A DNA stretch of 64,000 nucleotides from Streptomyces sp. NBC_01241 (GTDB lineage: Bacteria; Actinomycetota; Actinomycetes; Streptomycetales; Streptomycetaceae). Below are positions 24,736 through 33,158 of the stretch, piece by piece (within the stretch, counting starts at the first letter, position 1; each line of letters opens with the position of its first letter). The notes under the pieces are model-generated. The model ran no database searches. It was not told the DNA's origin and worked only from the letters and a program-made list of their open reading frames with translations. The DNA is taken from positions 2,576,501 through 2,640,500 of the forward strand of contig NZ_CP108494.1 in the NCBI RefSeq assembly GCF_041435435.1, read 5' to 3'. The position numbers were made by a program, and so were the translations under genes.

Positions 24736-26196
24736 GTGCGGTGGGTGACTTCTCTTCTGTGTGTACCGGATGACGGTTCCGTCCGTGAGGCCATACGGTT
24801 CGGCGAGCACTCGCTGACGTACGACCGACTGGCCCTTGCCTCCACCGCGCTCGCCACGCGTCTCACCGGTGCCGGACGGGTCGCCGTCTGGGCCACGCCC
24901 ACGCCCGGGACCGTGGTCGCCGTCGTGGCCGCGCTGCGGGCCGGGGTGTCGGCGGTGCCGCTCAATCCGAAGACGGGGACGCGCGAACTCGGGCACATCG
25001 TGGCCGACAGCGAACCGGGCGTGGTGCTGGCCGGGGCGGGCGACGTCCTCCCGCCGGTGCTGGACGCGCTGGAGCGTATCGATGTCGAAACGGCCCCGGA
25101 CGGGGCGGCGTGCCCCACGCTCCCCGAGCCCTCCCCCGAGTCCCCCGCGCTGATCGTCTACACCTCCGGCACCACGGGCCCGCCCAAGGGCGCGGTCCTG
25201 CCGCGGCGGGCGATCGCCGCATCGCTGGACGCGCTGGAGGACGCCTGGCAGTGGACCGGCGACGACGTGCTCGTCCACGCCCTGCCGCTGTTCCATGTGC
25301 ACGGTCTGATCCTGGGCGTGCTCGGGCCGCTGCGCCGGGGCGGATCGGTGCGGCACCTGGGCCGGTTCTCGACCGACGGGGTGGCGCGGGAGCTGTCGTC
25401 CGGCGGCACGATGCTTTTCGGCGTACCGACGATGTACCACCGGCTGGCCGAGGCCCTCGACGGCTCCGGCCCGGACGCGGCCGGGCTGGCGAAGGCGCTG
25501 GCCGGGGCCCGGCTGCTGGTGTCCGGGTCGGCCGCGCTACCGGTCCACGACCACGAACGGATCGCGGCGGCGACCGGCCGCCGGGTCATCGAGCGGTACG
25601 GCATGACGGAGACCCTGATGAACACCGGCGTCCGGGCCGACGGCGAACCGCGTCCCGGCGCGGTCGGCGGCCCCCTGCACGGCGTCGAACTCCGTCTCGT
25701 CGAGGAGGACGGCACCGTCCTCACCAGCCCCGACACCATCGGCGAGATCCAGGTGCGCGGCCCGAACCTCTTCACCGGCTATCTGAACCGCCCCGACGCC
25801 ACGGCCGCCGCGTTCACCGAGGACGGCTGGTTCCGTACGGGGGACATGGCCACCCGCGACCCCGACGGCTACGTACGGATCGTCGGCCGCAAGGCCACCG
25901 ACCTGATCAAGAGCGGCGGGTACAAGATCGGCGCCGGTGAGATCGAGAACGCGCTCCTCGACCACCCCGGCGTCCGCGAGGCCGCCGTCACCGGTGAACC
26001 GGACCCGGATCTGGGCGAGCGCATCGTCGCCTGGGTGGTGCCGGCCGACCCCGCCGCGCCCCCCGCGAAGGACGAGCTCGCGGACCATGTGGCCGCCCAG
26101 CTGGCCCCGCACAAGCGCCCGCGTACGGTCCGTTACCTGGCGGCGCTGCCCCGCAACGACCTGGGCAAAATCATGAAGCGGTCGCTGTCCGCCTGA
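24736..26196 (+). CDS. matB: malonyl-CoA synthetase MatB
   Basis: This 486-residue acyl-CoA synthetase matches remembered S. coelicolor MatB closely. The AMP-binding motifs are YTSGTTGPPKGA, ERYGMTETLMNT, WFRTGDMA, GRKATDLIKSGGYKIG and the C-terminal catalytic Lys in GKIMKR. The family signature FHVHGLILGVLGPLRRGGSV and FGVPTMYHRLAE, with the Arg used for the substrate carboxylate, support malonate over fatty acids. MatB ligates malonate or methylmalonate to CoA, supplying extender units. GTG 24736 follows GAGGAGGG. It is divergent from an Lrp-type regulator and adds a second malonyl-CoA gene to a window already containing fabD. Confidence 0.9.
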   Translation: MRWVTSLLCVPDDGSVREAIRFGEHSLTYDRLALASTALATRLTGAGRVAVWATPTPGTVVAVVAALRAGVSAVPLNPKTGTRELGHIVADSEPGVVLAGAGDVLPPVLDALERIDVETAPDGAACPTLPEPSPESPALIVYTSGTTGPPKGAVLPRRAIAASLDALEDAWQWTGDDVLVHALPLFHVHGLILGVLGPLRRGGSVRHLGRFSTDGVARELSSGGTMLFGVPTMYHRLAEALDGSGPDAAGLAKALAGARLLVSGSAALPVHDHERIAAATGRRVIERYGMTETLMNTGVRADGEPRPGAVGGPLHGVELRLVEEDGTVLTSPDTIGEIQVRGPNLFTGYLNRPDATAAAFTEDGWFRTGDMATRDPDGYVRIVGRKATDLIKSGGYKIGAGEIENALLDHPGVREAAVTGEPDPDLGERIVAWVVPADPAAPPAKDELADHVAAQLAPHKRPRTVRYLAALPRNDLGKIMKRSLSA

Positions 26197-26218
26197 CGGG
26201 TGACGGGCAGGGCCTTCG

Positions 26219-26300
26219 CCTGGATCAGGACGGATCCGGATGGATCAGGCCGGATCAGGACGGATCCGGCCTGATCGACACATCCGGCCTGATCCAGGAG
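26219..26300. terminator. ATCAGG-rich inverted repeats between convergent matB and MFS genes
   Basis: CCTGGATCAGG near 26219 and CCTGATCCAGG near 26289 are reverse complements, with inner repeats of GGATCAGGCCGGAT and ATCCGGCCTGATC between them. Several alternative hairpins can form. This is the probable bidirectional terminator. Confidence 0.6.
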
Positions 26301-26316
26301 CCCCGGTGCCGAGCCG

Positions 26317-27600
26317 TCACGGCTGCGGGTTCTTCGCGTCGTACCGCACGAATCCGCGCCACCGCAGCCCCAGCAGCGACACGGCGACGACGCAGGCGAT
26401 CCCGCCGCCGGTCACCGCCAGGCCAGGCGAGGTCAGGTCCGCGACCGATCCGGCGACGAAATCGCCGAGCCTCGGTCCGCCCGCCACGACGACGATGAAC
26501 ACGCCCTGCAGCCGCCCCCGCATCTCGTCCGGCACGGCCGCCTGGAGCATGGTGTTCCGGAAGACCATCGAGGTGGTGTCCGCGGCACCGGCGAGCGCCA
26601 GGAAGATCAGTCCGAGCCAGAGCTGACGGGTCAGGCCGAAGAGCGCGATGGCGGTGCCCCAGCAGACGACGGCGAGGAGCACGGCGAGGCCGTGGCGGCG
26701 GACGCGGCCCAGCCACCCGGAGAACACCCCGCCCAGCAGCGCCCCCAGCGCGGGGGCGGCGACCAGCAGTCCGGTGGTCTTCGCGTCACCGCCGAACCAG
26801 ACCACGGCGACGACGGGGAACAGCGCCCGGGGATGGGCCAGCACCATGGCGCACATGTCGGTGAAGAAGGTCATCCGCAGATTGGGCCTGGTCCCCAGGA
26901 AGCGCAGCCCGTCCGCGACGGATGCCCGCTTGACGCCCCTGTCTCCCGCCCGCTCCGGCAGCATCGAGGGCAGCCGCCACATCGCGTACAGCGAGGCGGT
27001 GAAGGTGACGGCGTCGACGGTGTACGCGGCCCGGTAGCCCCACCAGCCGACGATCAGCCCGCCGAGCATCGGCCCGACCAGCGTGCCGGTGGTGCCGGTC
27101 ATGGAGTTGAGGGCGTTGGCGGCGGGCAGCTGCTCGGCCGGCAGCAGCCGGGCGATCATCGAGGTGCGGGCCGGTGAGTTGAGCGCGAAGCAGGCCGCCT
27201 GCAGGGCGACGATCGCGTACAGCAGCCCCACCTGTTCCACCCCGGCGACGGTGGCGACGACCAGCGCGACAGAGAGGATGAACGACCCCGAGGAGCTGGC
27301 GAGCCCCAGCTTGCGCCGGTCGATGGTGTCCGCGACGGCGCCGCCGTACAGCCCGAAGACGACCAGGGGCAGGAACGAACAGAACCCGATGAGCCCGACC
27401 GAGAAGGCGGACCCCGTGATGTCGTAGACCTGGAGCGAGACCGCGAGCGCAGTCATCCCCTGCCCGATCCAGGAGACCGTGTTCCCGAACCAGAGCCGCC
27501 GGTAGTGCGGGGAGGTCCGCAGCGGCGTCAGGTCGGCGAATATCCGGGGGCGGCGTCCGGGCTCTTCGGCTGTTTCGGCTGTTTCGGCTGTTTCGGTCAC
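26317..27600 (-). CDS. MFS drug/metabolite exporter
   Basis: This 427-residue transporter has about 12 hydrophobic segments and is of the MFS_3 type (Tap/enterobactin exporter-like). The loop 2-3 motif reads GLYGGAVADTIDRRKLGLA, and the N-terminal segment SPHYRRLWFGNTVSWIGQGM is typical of this group. The start is GTG 27600. Residues 1-12 are a TETAETAETAEE repeat made from a 9-bp slippage tract. It ends convergent to matB and starts 114 bp downstream of the ABC exporter stop on the same strand, so the two could form an export unit. The substrate is unknown. Confidence 0.9.
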   Translation of the reverse strand: MTETAETAETAEEPGRRPRIFADLTPLRTSPHYRRLWFGNTVSWIGQGMTALAVSLQVYDITGSAFSVGLIGFCSFLPLVVFGLYGGAVADTIDRRKLGLASSSGSFILSVALVVATVAGVEQVGLLYAIVALQAACFALNSPARTSMIARLLPAEQLPAANALNSMTGTTGTLVGPMLGGLIVGWWGYRAAYTVDAVTFTASLYAMWRLPSMLPERAGDRGVKRASVADGLRFLGTRPNLRMTFFTDMCAMVLAHPRALFPVVAVVWFGGDAKTTGLLVAAPALGALLGGVFSGWLGRVRRHGLAVLLAVVCWGTAIALFGLTRQLWLGLIFLALAGAADTTSMVFRNTMLQAAVPDEMRGRLQGVFIVVVAGGPRLGDFVAGSVADLTSPGLAVTGGGIACVVAVSLLGLRWRGFVRYDAKNPQP

Positions 27601-27714
27601 AGCGGATGGTAGCGACCGGCGTGCGTCCGAAAGTCCGGTTGCGGCCCGTACACCTGCGGGCCGCCACGTCAGGAAGCGCAGCCGGCCAGGCAGTTGGATC
27701 CCGCGAGTGCCCAC

Positions 27715-29607
27715 CTACCGCCAGTGGATTCCCGACGGACGGGCGGACGGGTACACGGCGCCGTTACAGGGTTGGGTACGGCGCTCGAACAGGGTGGCGT
27801 ACAGACCGTTCCGGCCCAGGAGTTGCGTGTGCGTGCCCGACTCCACCAGGCGTCCCTCGTCCAGGACGAGGATGCGGTCGGCGTCCGCGGCAAGGGCCAG
27901 ATCGTGTGTGATCACGATGGTGGTGCGCCCCTCGGCGAGGCGCCGCAGCGGTGCGAGGATGCGCCGTGCGGCCAGTCTGTCCAGCCCGGTGGTGGGCTCG
28001 TCGAGCAGCAGCACGGGCGCGTCGCGCAGCATGGCACGGGCGATCGCGATCCGCTGCAACTGCCCTCCGGAGAGCCGGGAGGTGCCCGTGGCAATGACAG
28101 TGTCATATCCCTCTGGCAAAGTCCGGATGAAGGCGTGGGCGTCGGCCGCACGTGCGGCCTCCACGACGTCACGGTGGGTCACATCGGCGCGTCCGCAACC
28201 GATGTTCTCCTCAATGGTGTCGTGCAGGACGAGCGTCTCCTGCGGCAACAGGGTGATGTTCCGGCGCAAGTAGGTCAGTGGCAGCCGATCCACGGACACG
28301 CCGTCCAGCCGGATGCTGCCGGCATCCGGGTCGTAGAACCTCAGCAGCAGAGCCGCCAGCGTCGACTTGCCGGCGCCGCTGGGGCCGGTGATGACGAGTA
28401 GTTCCCCGGGGCTCGCGGTGAACGAGAGGTCCCGGAGAACGGGCTCGCTGCTGTCCGGGTAGTGGAAGAGGACCTCGCGTGCCTCCACCTCGCCGAGCGC
28501 ACGGCTCCGAGGAGGGGCGGGCACGGAGGCGGCCGGGTCGGTGACGGCGGGTCGGGCGTCCAGGATCTCCAGCAGCCGCTCGGCTCCCGCGGTCGCGGCC
28601 GTGGCCGTCAGACCGAGCTGGCCCAGGGAGCGGATCGGCGGGTAGAGGTAGCCGATGAAGGCGGCGAAGGCCAGGAGCTGCCCGAGAGTCATCCGGTCCG
28701 CGGAGATCTCCCACACCCCCAGGCCGATGACCGTCAGGACGCACAAGGTTTCGAGGACTTCGACGAGTTGCTCGTAGAACTCGGTGAGGCGGACGGCCCT
28801 CACCGCTGCCTTCAGCCGGATGCGTGCCTTGCCGAAGAGCCGCGCCTCCTCGTCGGGCTGCCTGTTGTACGCCTGCGTCATGACCACATTGACCAGCGTC
28901 TCCTCGACGACCGCCGTGATGGCGCCGTCGGCGGCGCGGCCACGCCGGGACACCGCGCGCAGGGGCTGGGTGAACCGCCTGGTCGTGAACCAGAAGAGCG
29001 GAACCATGAGAAAGGTGGCGAGGGCCAGGTCCCAGCGCAGCCACAGGGCCGCGGCGGCGTAGAAGAGCGTGCTGAACACGGCCGAGGCCGCCCCGACGAT
29101 GCCGGACACCACGAGCGCCTCGATGGCCTCCACATCGCCGGTCAGCCGCTCCACCAGGTCACCGCGGCGATTGCGTTGGTAGAAGTGCGGCGGGAGGGTC
29201 TGGAGATGGCTGAAGACCCGCGCCCGCAGCCGCATCACGAAGCGTTCGGCGGTCCAGGCGGCGATCGAGTTGCCCAGATATCCCACCACCGCGCCGATGA
29301 CGGCTACGGCGAGCCACTGGCCCGCCGGTTTCCAGAAGGCGCTGACGGAGCCGGTCTGCAGCGCCGAGTCGGTGAGTTCGGCGAACAGCAGCACGGTGAT
29401 GGTCTCGGCGACGGCGGCGAGGACGGCGCACAGGAAGATGAGGACGAGCCAGCGCCGGTCTCCCGCGGTCATCGGCCAGAAGCGCCGGAACGCCACCATG
29501 ATGCTGATGGGGTCGGTGCGGATCGGAATATCCGTCACCGAGTCCTGAGAAGTCTCTTCGGGGGGCGCTGGGCGCCGTGGTGAGCTGCGCAGGCGCATGG
29601 GCGTCAC
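27715..29607 (-). CDS. ABC exporter half-transporter (membrane plus ATPase)
   Basis: This protein of about 630 residues has an N-terminal six-helix exporter domain (residues 40-330, with an intracellular coupling region around FYQRNRRGDLVERLTGDVEAI) and a C-terminal ATPase. Walker A is GPSGAGKST, the signature is RLSGGQLQR and Walker B is VLLLDEPTTGLD with the catalytic Glu intact. It can therefore work as a homodimer, unlike the pair at 40-43.7 kb. GTG 29607 or ATG 29598 may be the start; no strong ribosome site precedes either. The last 15 residues (PCNGAVYPSARPSGIHWR) are an unusual extension. The substrate is unknown. Confidence 0.9.
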   Translation of the reverse strand: MTPMRLRSSPRRPAPPEETSQDSVTDIPIRTDPISIMVAFRRFWPMTAGDRRWLVLIFLCAVLAAVAETITVLLFAELTDSALQTGSVSAFWKPAGQWLAVAVIGAVVGYLGNSIAAWTAERFVMRLRARVFSHLQTLPPHFYQRNRRGDLVERLTGDVEAIEALVVSGIVGAASAVFSTLFYAAAALWLRWDLALATFLMVPLFWFTTRRFTQPLRAVSRRGRAADGAITAVVEETLVNVVMTQAYNRQPDEEARLFGKARIRLKAAVRAVRLTEFYEQLVEVLETLCVLTVIGLGVWEISADRMTLGQLLAFAAFIGYLYPPIRSLGQLGLTATAATAGAERLLEILDARPAVTDPAASVPAPPRSRALGEVEAREVLFHYPDSSEPVLRDLSFTASPGELLVITGPSGAGKSTLAALLLRFYDPDAGSIRLDGVSVDRLPLTYLRRNITLLPQETLVLHDTIEENIGCGRADVTHRDVVEAARAADAHAFIRTLPEGYDTVIATGTSRLSGGQLQRIAIARAMLRDAPVLLLDEPTTGLDRLAARRILAPLRRLAEGRTTIVITHDLALAADADRILVLDEGRLVESGTHTQLLGRNGLYATLFERRTQPCNGAVYPSARPSGIHWR

Positions 29608-29726
29608 GTCACAGAGGTGCTCGGACTATGGAACATCTCCATAGGCGCGGGCCCCAAGACCACGAGACAAACTCGCGCCGAAGCGCGAGCCTGCCTCGCT
29701 TGGGGATGGAGTCAGGGATTTTCGGG

Positions 29727-29900
29727 TCAGTAACCCCCGCGGCCTCCGCGGCCTCCACGGCCTCCGCCGCCTCCGCGGCGGCCGAAGTCCCGGCCGAAGT
29801 CCCGTCCGCGTCCGCCGCGGTCGCCTCCACGACCCCGTCCGCCGCGTCCGTAGTCGCCGTAGTCCCTGTCCCTGTGGTCGAAGATGCTGCGTACCTTCAT
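29727..29900 (-). CDS. 57-residue Arg/Gly-rich small protein
   Basis: ATG 29900 is preceded by AAGGAGG at ideal spacing, one of the best ribosome sites in the window. It opens a 57-codon frame. The first 18 residues, MKVRSIFDHRDRDYGDYG, are charged; the remainder is RGG/RG repeats (GRGGRGRGGDRGG, DFGRDFGRRGG) ending in GGY. There is no signal peptide. The composition resembles the RGG tails of RNA-binding proteins and cold-shock-associated peptides, which bind nucleic acid and phase-separate in eukaryotes. I do not recognise a named bacterial family. Expression is suggested by the ribosome site; function is unknown. Confidence 0.72.
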   Translation of the reverse strand: MKVRSIFDHRDRDYGDYGRGGRGRGGDRGGRGRDFGRDFGRRGGGGGRGGRGGRGGY

Positions 29901-30116
29901 CTTCGCCTCCTTTGGAGGATGTCGCTGTGCCGCTCCTGACTCTTGCTGCGGCACTACCGACACTACGTCCGCCCTCTGCGGCCAACAACTCGTACAAGCC
30001 GTAATAAGAGGAAAACTCATGAAATACCGTAAATCTTCGGAGCGTTGTCATAAGTGACTCTCCGGAGGCTCCCGGAAGTACGCCCCCGTTGCCCCGGTCG
30101 AGTCCGTGGATCGCCC

Positions 30117-30842
30117 TCAGCCGACGGGTTCTCCGGACCGGGCGACCGGCCCGTGCATTCCCTTGACGTGTTGCATGTGCGTCAGGGTGCGGACCAGCCG
30201 GATGGCGAGGACGGCGCAGGCGATGTCGAGGAGGTCGGCGAGCATGAGCAGGCCGAGTCCCACGTTCGCCGTGCCGACTGATTGGGTCATGTCGTAGACC
30301 GCTCCGCCGACCAGGGCGACGAAGCCCTGAACGAGCCAGAAGCCCCACCAGAGATTGATCGGGCCACGGCCCGGCCGATCGGGTGCATACGGCCCCTCGG
30401 GACGGCTCGCGTTCCAGATGTCGAGGGTGATCCGACGCGGGAACCACAGGTTGACGACCGGGAGGAGCCAGCCCCAGGCGGTCCAGCTGCGGTGCCGTCG
30501 GTGAGTGCCGGGGGCGAAGACTTCGGCGTTGTCGCGCAACCGGTAGAGCCAGCACAGGTAAACGATTCCGGTGGTGATGTAGAGCAGGCTCTGGAGCAGG
30601 CCGAAGAGGTTGTAGACGAGTTGCCTTTTCTCGATCCCGGGAACCGAGAGCACGGCCGCCCCGGGGTCCGCCGCACCCCGCAGCAGACCGTACAGATATC
30701 CCCCCGAGACGAGTGACAGTACGTCCGCGACGATCACGGCGACGAGCAGAAGAGAAGTGGCCAGTCCCAGACCGACCGGTGAGCGCAGCACCGCGAAATA
30801 GGCGGGCGCGGGGGCGACGGCGTGCGTCGCGTTCGTATTCAC
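30117..30842 (-). CDS. DUF4328 membrane protein
   Basis: This 241-residue protein has about six hydrophobic segments and the DUF4328 signatures: VYLCWLYRLRDNAEVFAPG, then HRSWTAWGWLLPVVNLWFPRR and NLWWGFWLVQ. DUF4328 proteins are common in Streptomyces and Bacteroidetes, often fused to zinc ribbons, and have no assigned function. This one lacks an extra domain. It is followed downstream by the Arg/Gly-rich gene and preceded by the SHOCT gene, all on the minus strand. Confidence 0.85.
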   Translation of the reverse strand: MNTNATHAVAPAPAYFAVLRSPVGLGLATSLLLVAVIVADVLSLVSGGYLYGLLRGAADPGAAVLSVPGIEKRQLVYNLFGLLQSLLYITTGIVYLCWLYRLRDNAEVFAPGTHRRHRSWTAWGWLLPVVNLWFPRRITLDIWNASRPEGPYAPDRPGRGPINLWWGFWLVQGFVALVGGAVYDMTQSVGTANVGLGLLMLADLLDIACAVLAIRLVRTLTHMQHVKGMHGPVARSGEPVG

Positions 30843-30891
30843 ACTCCGACCAGCGATTCCACCGCCCCGGGCGTCACACCCGTGTATGTGT

Positions 30892-30960
30892 CATGGTTCC
30901 GCCGAGCCGGGGTTCATGGTTCGGCCGAGCCCGGGGTCATGGTTCGGCCGAGCCCGGTGG
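30892..30960. repeat. three 23-bp tandem repeats at the 3' end of the SHOCT gene
   Basis: A 23-bp unit beginning CATGGTTCGGCCGAGCC is present about three times in a row. The last unit contains the SHOCT stop codon and encodes the C-terminal GSAEP, so earlier copies may have provided alternative stops. Edges are uncertain by one base. Confidence 0.7.
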
Positions 30961-31233
30961 GGAGCCGCGGAGGGTGGCCAGACGACGCCGATACTCGTCG
31001 TCATCGATCTCGCCACGTGCGTACCGCTCGGCAAGGATCCGCTCCGCGGACGACGAGCCGGGCCCGGGCCAACCGGGCGCGACAGGGGGCCGGCCGCCGA
31101 CAGGACGGTTCCGGCCGAATGCACGGAAGAGCAGGGCGACGGCGATGATGATCAGCACCCAGAAGAGGATCATGCCGACCGACATCGCGAACCAGCCCCA
31201 CGCACCCATGCCGTGGTCGTGCCAGTACATCAT
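30937..31233 (-). CDS. SHOCT-domain small membrane protein
   Basis: This 98-residue protein has one transmembrane helix (FAMSVGMILFWVLIIIAVAL, about residues 15-36) and a C-terminal SHOCT motif, AERILAERYARGEIDDDEYRRRL. SHOCT is a short oligomerisation domain found at protein ends. The N-terminus MMYWHDHGMGAWGW is rich in Trp, His and Met, seen in many small actinobacterial SHOCT membrane proteins. The function is unknown. The GGGGGAGTG stretch before ATG 31233 is the likely ribosome site. Confidence 0.85.
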   Translation of the reverse strand: MMYWHDHGMGAWGWFAMSVGMILFWVLIIIAVALLFRAFGRNRPVGGRPPVAPGWPGPGSSSAERILAERYARGEIDDDEYRRRLATLRGSPPGSAEP

Positions 31234-31306
31234 CGAAGATCACTCCCCCTTGCGTCCGGTGGGAGTGCGGGCCCTGCGCCCGCAGAGAGCCTTCGGTTCC
31301 ATCCTC

Positions 31307-31354
31307 TCTCTCCCGAAGAGCACGGGCCCCTCTCTCCCGAAGAGCACGGGCCCT
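31307..31354. repeat. two direct 24-bp repeats upstream of the SHOCT gene
   Basis: TCTCTCCCGAAGAGCACGGG is repeated with a 24-bp period in the gap between the divergent SHOCT gene and the 31431 gene. The meaning is unknown. Confidence 0.65.
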
Positions 31355-31430
31355 GAAGACCACGGACGGCAGCTACCGGGCGACCGAACCCAACAGCACT
31401 TTATGTAATCGGACAGGTACTGTATGTGAT

Positions 31431-31856
31431 GTGCTCGTATTGCGGCGTCACTCCCGGTCGGCGGCCACAGCGGCCCTCGCCGCGGTGCTGGCAGCCCTCA
31501 TGCACGTGCTGGCCTGCGCCCATGGGCCCGAGCTCGGCCGCGCGGCCGTGTCCGACTCGCTTCCGGTCGCGGCCGTGGCCGTGGGCATGACCGCTGTGCC
31601 TGCGTCGGGTCCGGTGTCCGCGCCGGTCGCCGGGGAGCGGGGGCTGCGGTTCGCCGAATGCGCGGGGAGCGATGACCCCGGTGTGCTGTCCCGGGACGTG
31701 TGCGTGGCACCGGCACCGGAGGTGATCGCGCCCGCGAGCGCGGTGGAGCCGGAGCCACTGGCGGTTGCCTGGCGCAGAGCGCCGGAGGCGGGGGCGCCCG
31801 GGGATCACGGCGAACAGCAACGGGTGCGGGCGGTGCTGGGGGTGTGGCGGACGTGA
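31431..31856 (+). CDS. small secreted or membrane-anchored hypothetical protein
   Basis: This 141-residue frame from GTG 31431 begins with a signal-peptide-like segment (RRHSRSAATAALAAVLAALMHVLACAHG). Cys at about residue 29 sits in VLAC, so a lipoprotein is possible. The rest is Ala/Pro/Val-rich with two more cysteines (FAECAG, RDVCVAP). I do not recognise the family. The stretch upstream is AT-rich for this genome (ttatgtaatcgg and tactgtatgtgat), which fits a promoter. The cysteine-synthase-like gene follows 129 bp downstream on the same strand. Confidence 0.55.
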   Translation: MLVLRRHSRSAATAALAAVLAALMHVLACAHGPELGRAAVSDSLPVAAVAVGMTAVPASGPVSAPVAGERGLRFAECAGSDDPGVLSRDVCVAPAPEVIAPASAVEPEPLAVAWRRAPEAGAPGDHGEQQRVRAVLGVWRT

Positions 31857-31985
31857 TCGGGACCTGCCGCGCGGTGTGACGGGAGTGGCCGGATGGCCCC
31901 GTCGTGCCGTGGTGGCGTTCGCGTCCTGAACAGCCGTCACGATCACGCGGCCCGCCGAGGGCGGGGTCGCGGGAGACCACACGCC

Positions 31986-33158
31986 ATGAATTCTCCGCAC
32001 ACCTGCACCGCTTCCGCCTCCGCTTCCGCCTCCGCCGGTTCGCCCGCCCGGTTGCTCGCGTCCGGACCAGCCGCGCAAACGCCGGCCGGACTCGTCGGCG
32101 ATACCCCGCTGTTGTGGGTCGGTGAGCCGTTCACCACCGCCGGCCACGGGTTCTGGGCGAAACTCGAAGGACACAACCCCGGCGGAATCAAGGACCGGAC
32201 CGCGCTGTACATGGTGGCCCGCGCGCGCGAACGCGGCGAACTGCTGCCGGGAGCGCCGATCGTGGAGTCCACTTCCGGCACCTTGGGCCTGGGCCTGGCG
32301 CTGGCCGGGGTGACGTTCGGGCATCCGGTGGCGGTGGTCACCGACCCCGGCATGGAGCCGCTGATGCGTGGCCTGCTCACCGCCTACGGCGCCGAACTGC
32401 ATGTGGTGACCGAGCCGCATCCGGTGGGCGGCTGGCAGCAGGCCCGCCGCGAGGAGGTCGACCAGCTGCTGACGACCCGGCCGGACGCCTGGTGCCCGGA
32501 TCAGTACCACAATCCCGACAACGTGGCCGCCTACGCCCCATTGGCCCATGAGCTGATCGCCCAGCTCGGCCGCATCGACACCCTGGTGGTGAGTGTGGGC
32601 ACCGGCGGGCACTCGGCCGGTATCGGCCGGGTGTTGCGCGGCTTCTTCCCCGCCCTGCGGATCGTGGGGGTCGACACCTGCGGCTCCACCATCTTCGGTC
32701 AGCCCGCCGCACCGAGGCTGATGCGGGGGCTGGGTTCCAGCATCTACCCGCGCAACGTTGACTACGCCCTGTTCGACGAGGTGCACTGGGTCGCCGCCGG
32801 TGAGGCGGTCTGGTCGGCCCGCGCCCTGGCGAGGGCCCGGTACGCGACGGGCGGGTGGAGCGTGGGCGCGGTCGCGCTGGTCGCCCGCCGGCTTGCCGCC
32901 GCATCGGCGGCGGAGACACGGATCGCCGCGGTGTTCCCCGACGGCCCGCAGCGGTACGTGGGCACGGTCTTCGACGACGCCTGGTGCCGTACTCACCAAT
33001 TGCTCGGCCAGGAACCCGCCGACGCGCCGGACGAGCTGGCGCATCCCGGTGAGCGGGTCGTCGCACGCTGGAGCCGCTGCGCGACGGTCCTCGACCCGCT
33101 GGCCGGGACCGTCCGCACGGCCGCCGAGGAGCGCGGGCTGGCGGGGGTGGCCCGGTGA
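31986..33158 (+). CDS. cysteine-synthase-family PLP enzyme
   Basis: This 390-residue fold-type II PLP enzyme has the Lys of the Schiff base in [16 protein letters not shown], a phosphate-cradle sequence [18 protein letters not shown] and the carboxylate loop [14 protein letters not shown]. It resembles a distinct cysteine-synthase-like family rather than housekeeping CysK, whose motif would be PGGSVKDR-like and which lacks the extra C-terminal 60 residues. The N-terminus has a [10 protein letters not shown] slippage run. It overlaps an MFS exporter by 4 bp (GTGA). A pathway making and exporting a small beta-substituted alanine is possible, as with SbnA-type enzymes. No direct substrate evidence is available. 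Confidence 0.82.
   Translation: MNSPHTCTASASASASAGSPARLLASGPAAQTPAGLVGDTPLLWVGEPFTTAGHGFWAKLEGHNPGGIKDRTALYMVARARERGELLPGAPIVESTSGTLGLGLALAGVTFGHPVAVVTDPGMEPLMRGLLTAYGAELHVVTEPHPVGGWQQARREEVDQLLTTRPDAWCPDQYHNPDNVAAYAPLAHELIAQLGRIDTLVVSVGTGGHSAGIGRVLRGFFPALRIVGVDTCGSTIFGQPAAPRLMRGLGSSIYPRNVDYALFDEVHWVAAGEAVWSARALARARYATGGWSVGAVALVARRLAAASAAETRIAAVFPDGPQRYVGTVFDDAWCRTHQLLGQEPADAPDELAHPGERVVARWSRCATVLDPLAGTVRTAAEERGLAGVAR

Noticed and set aside
27541..27600. 9-bp repeats at the MFS start as a regulatory element
   Set aside because: They lie in the coding frame (TETAETAETAEE) and look like slippage.
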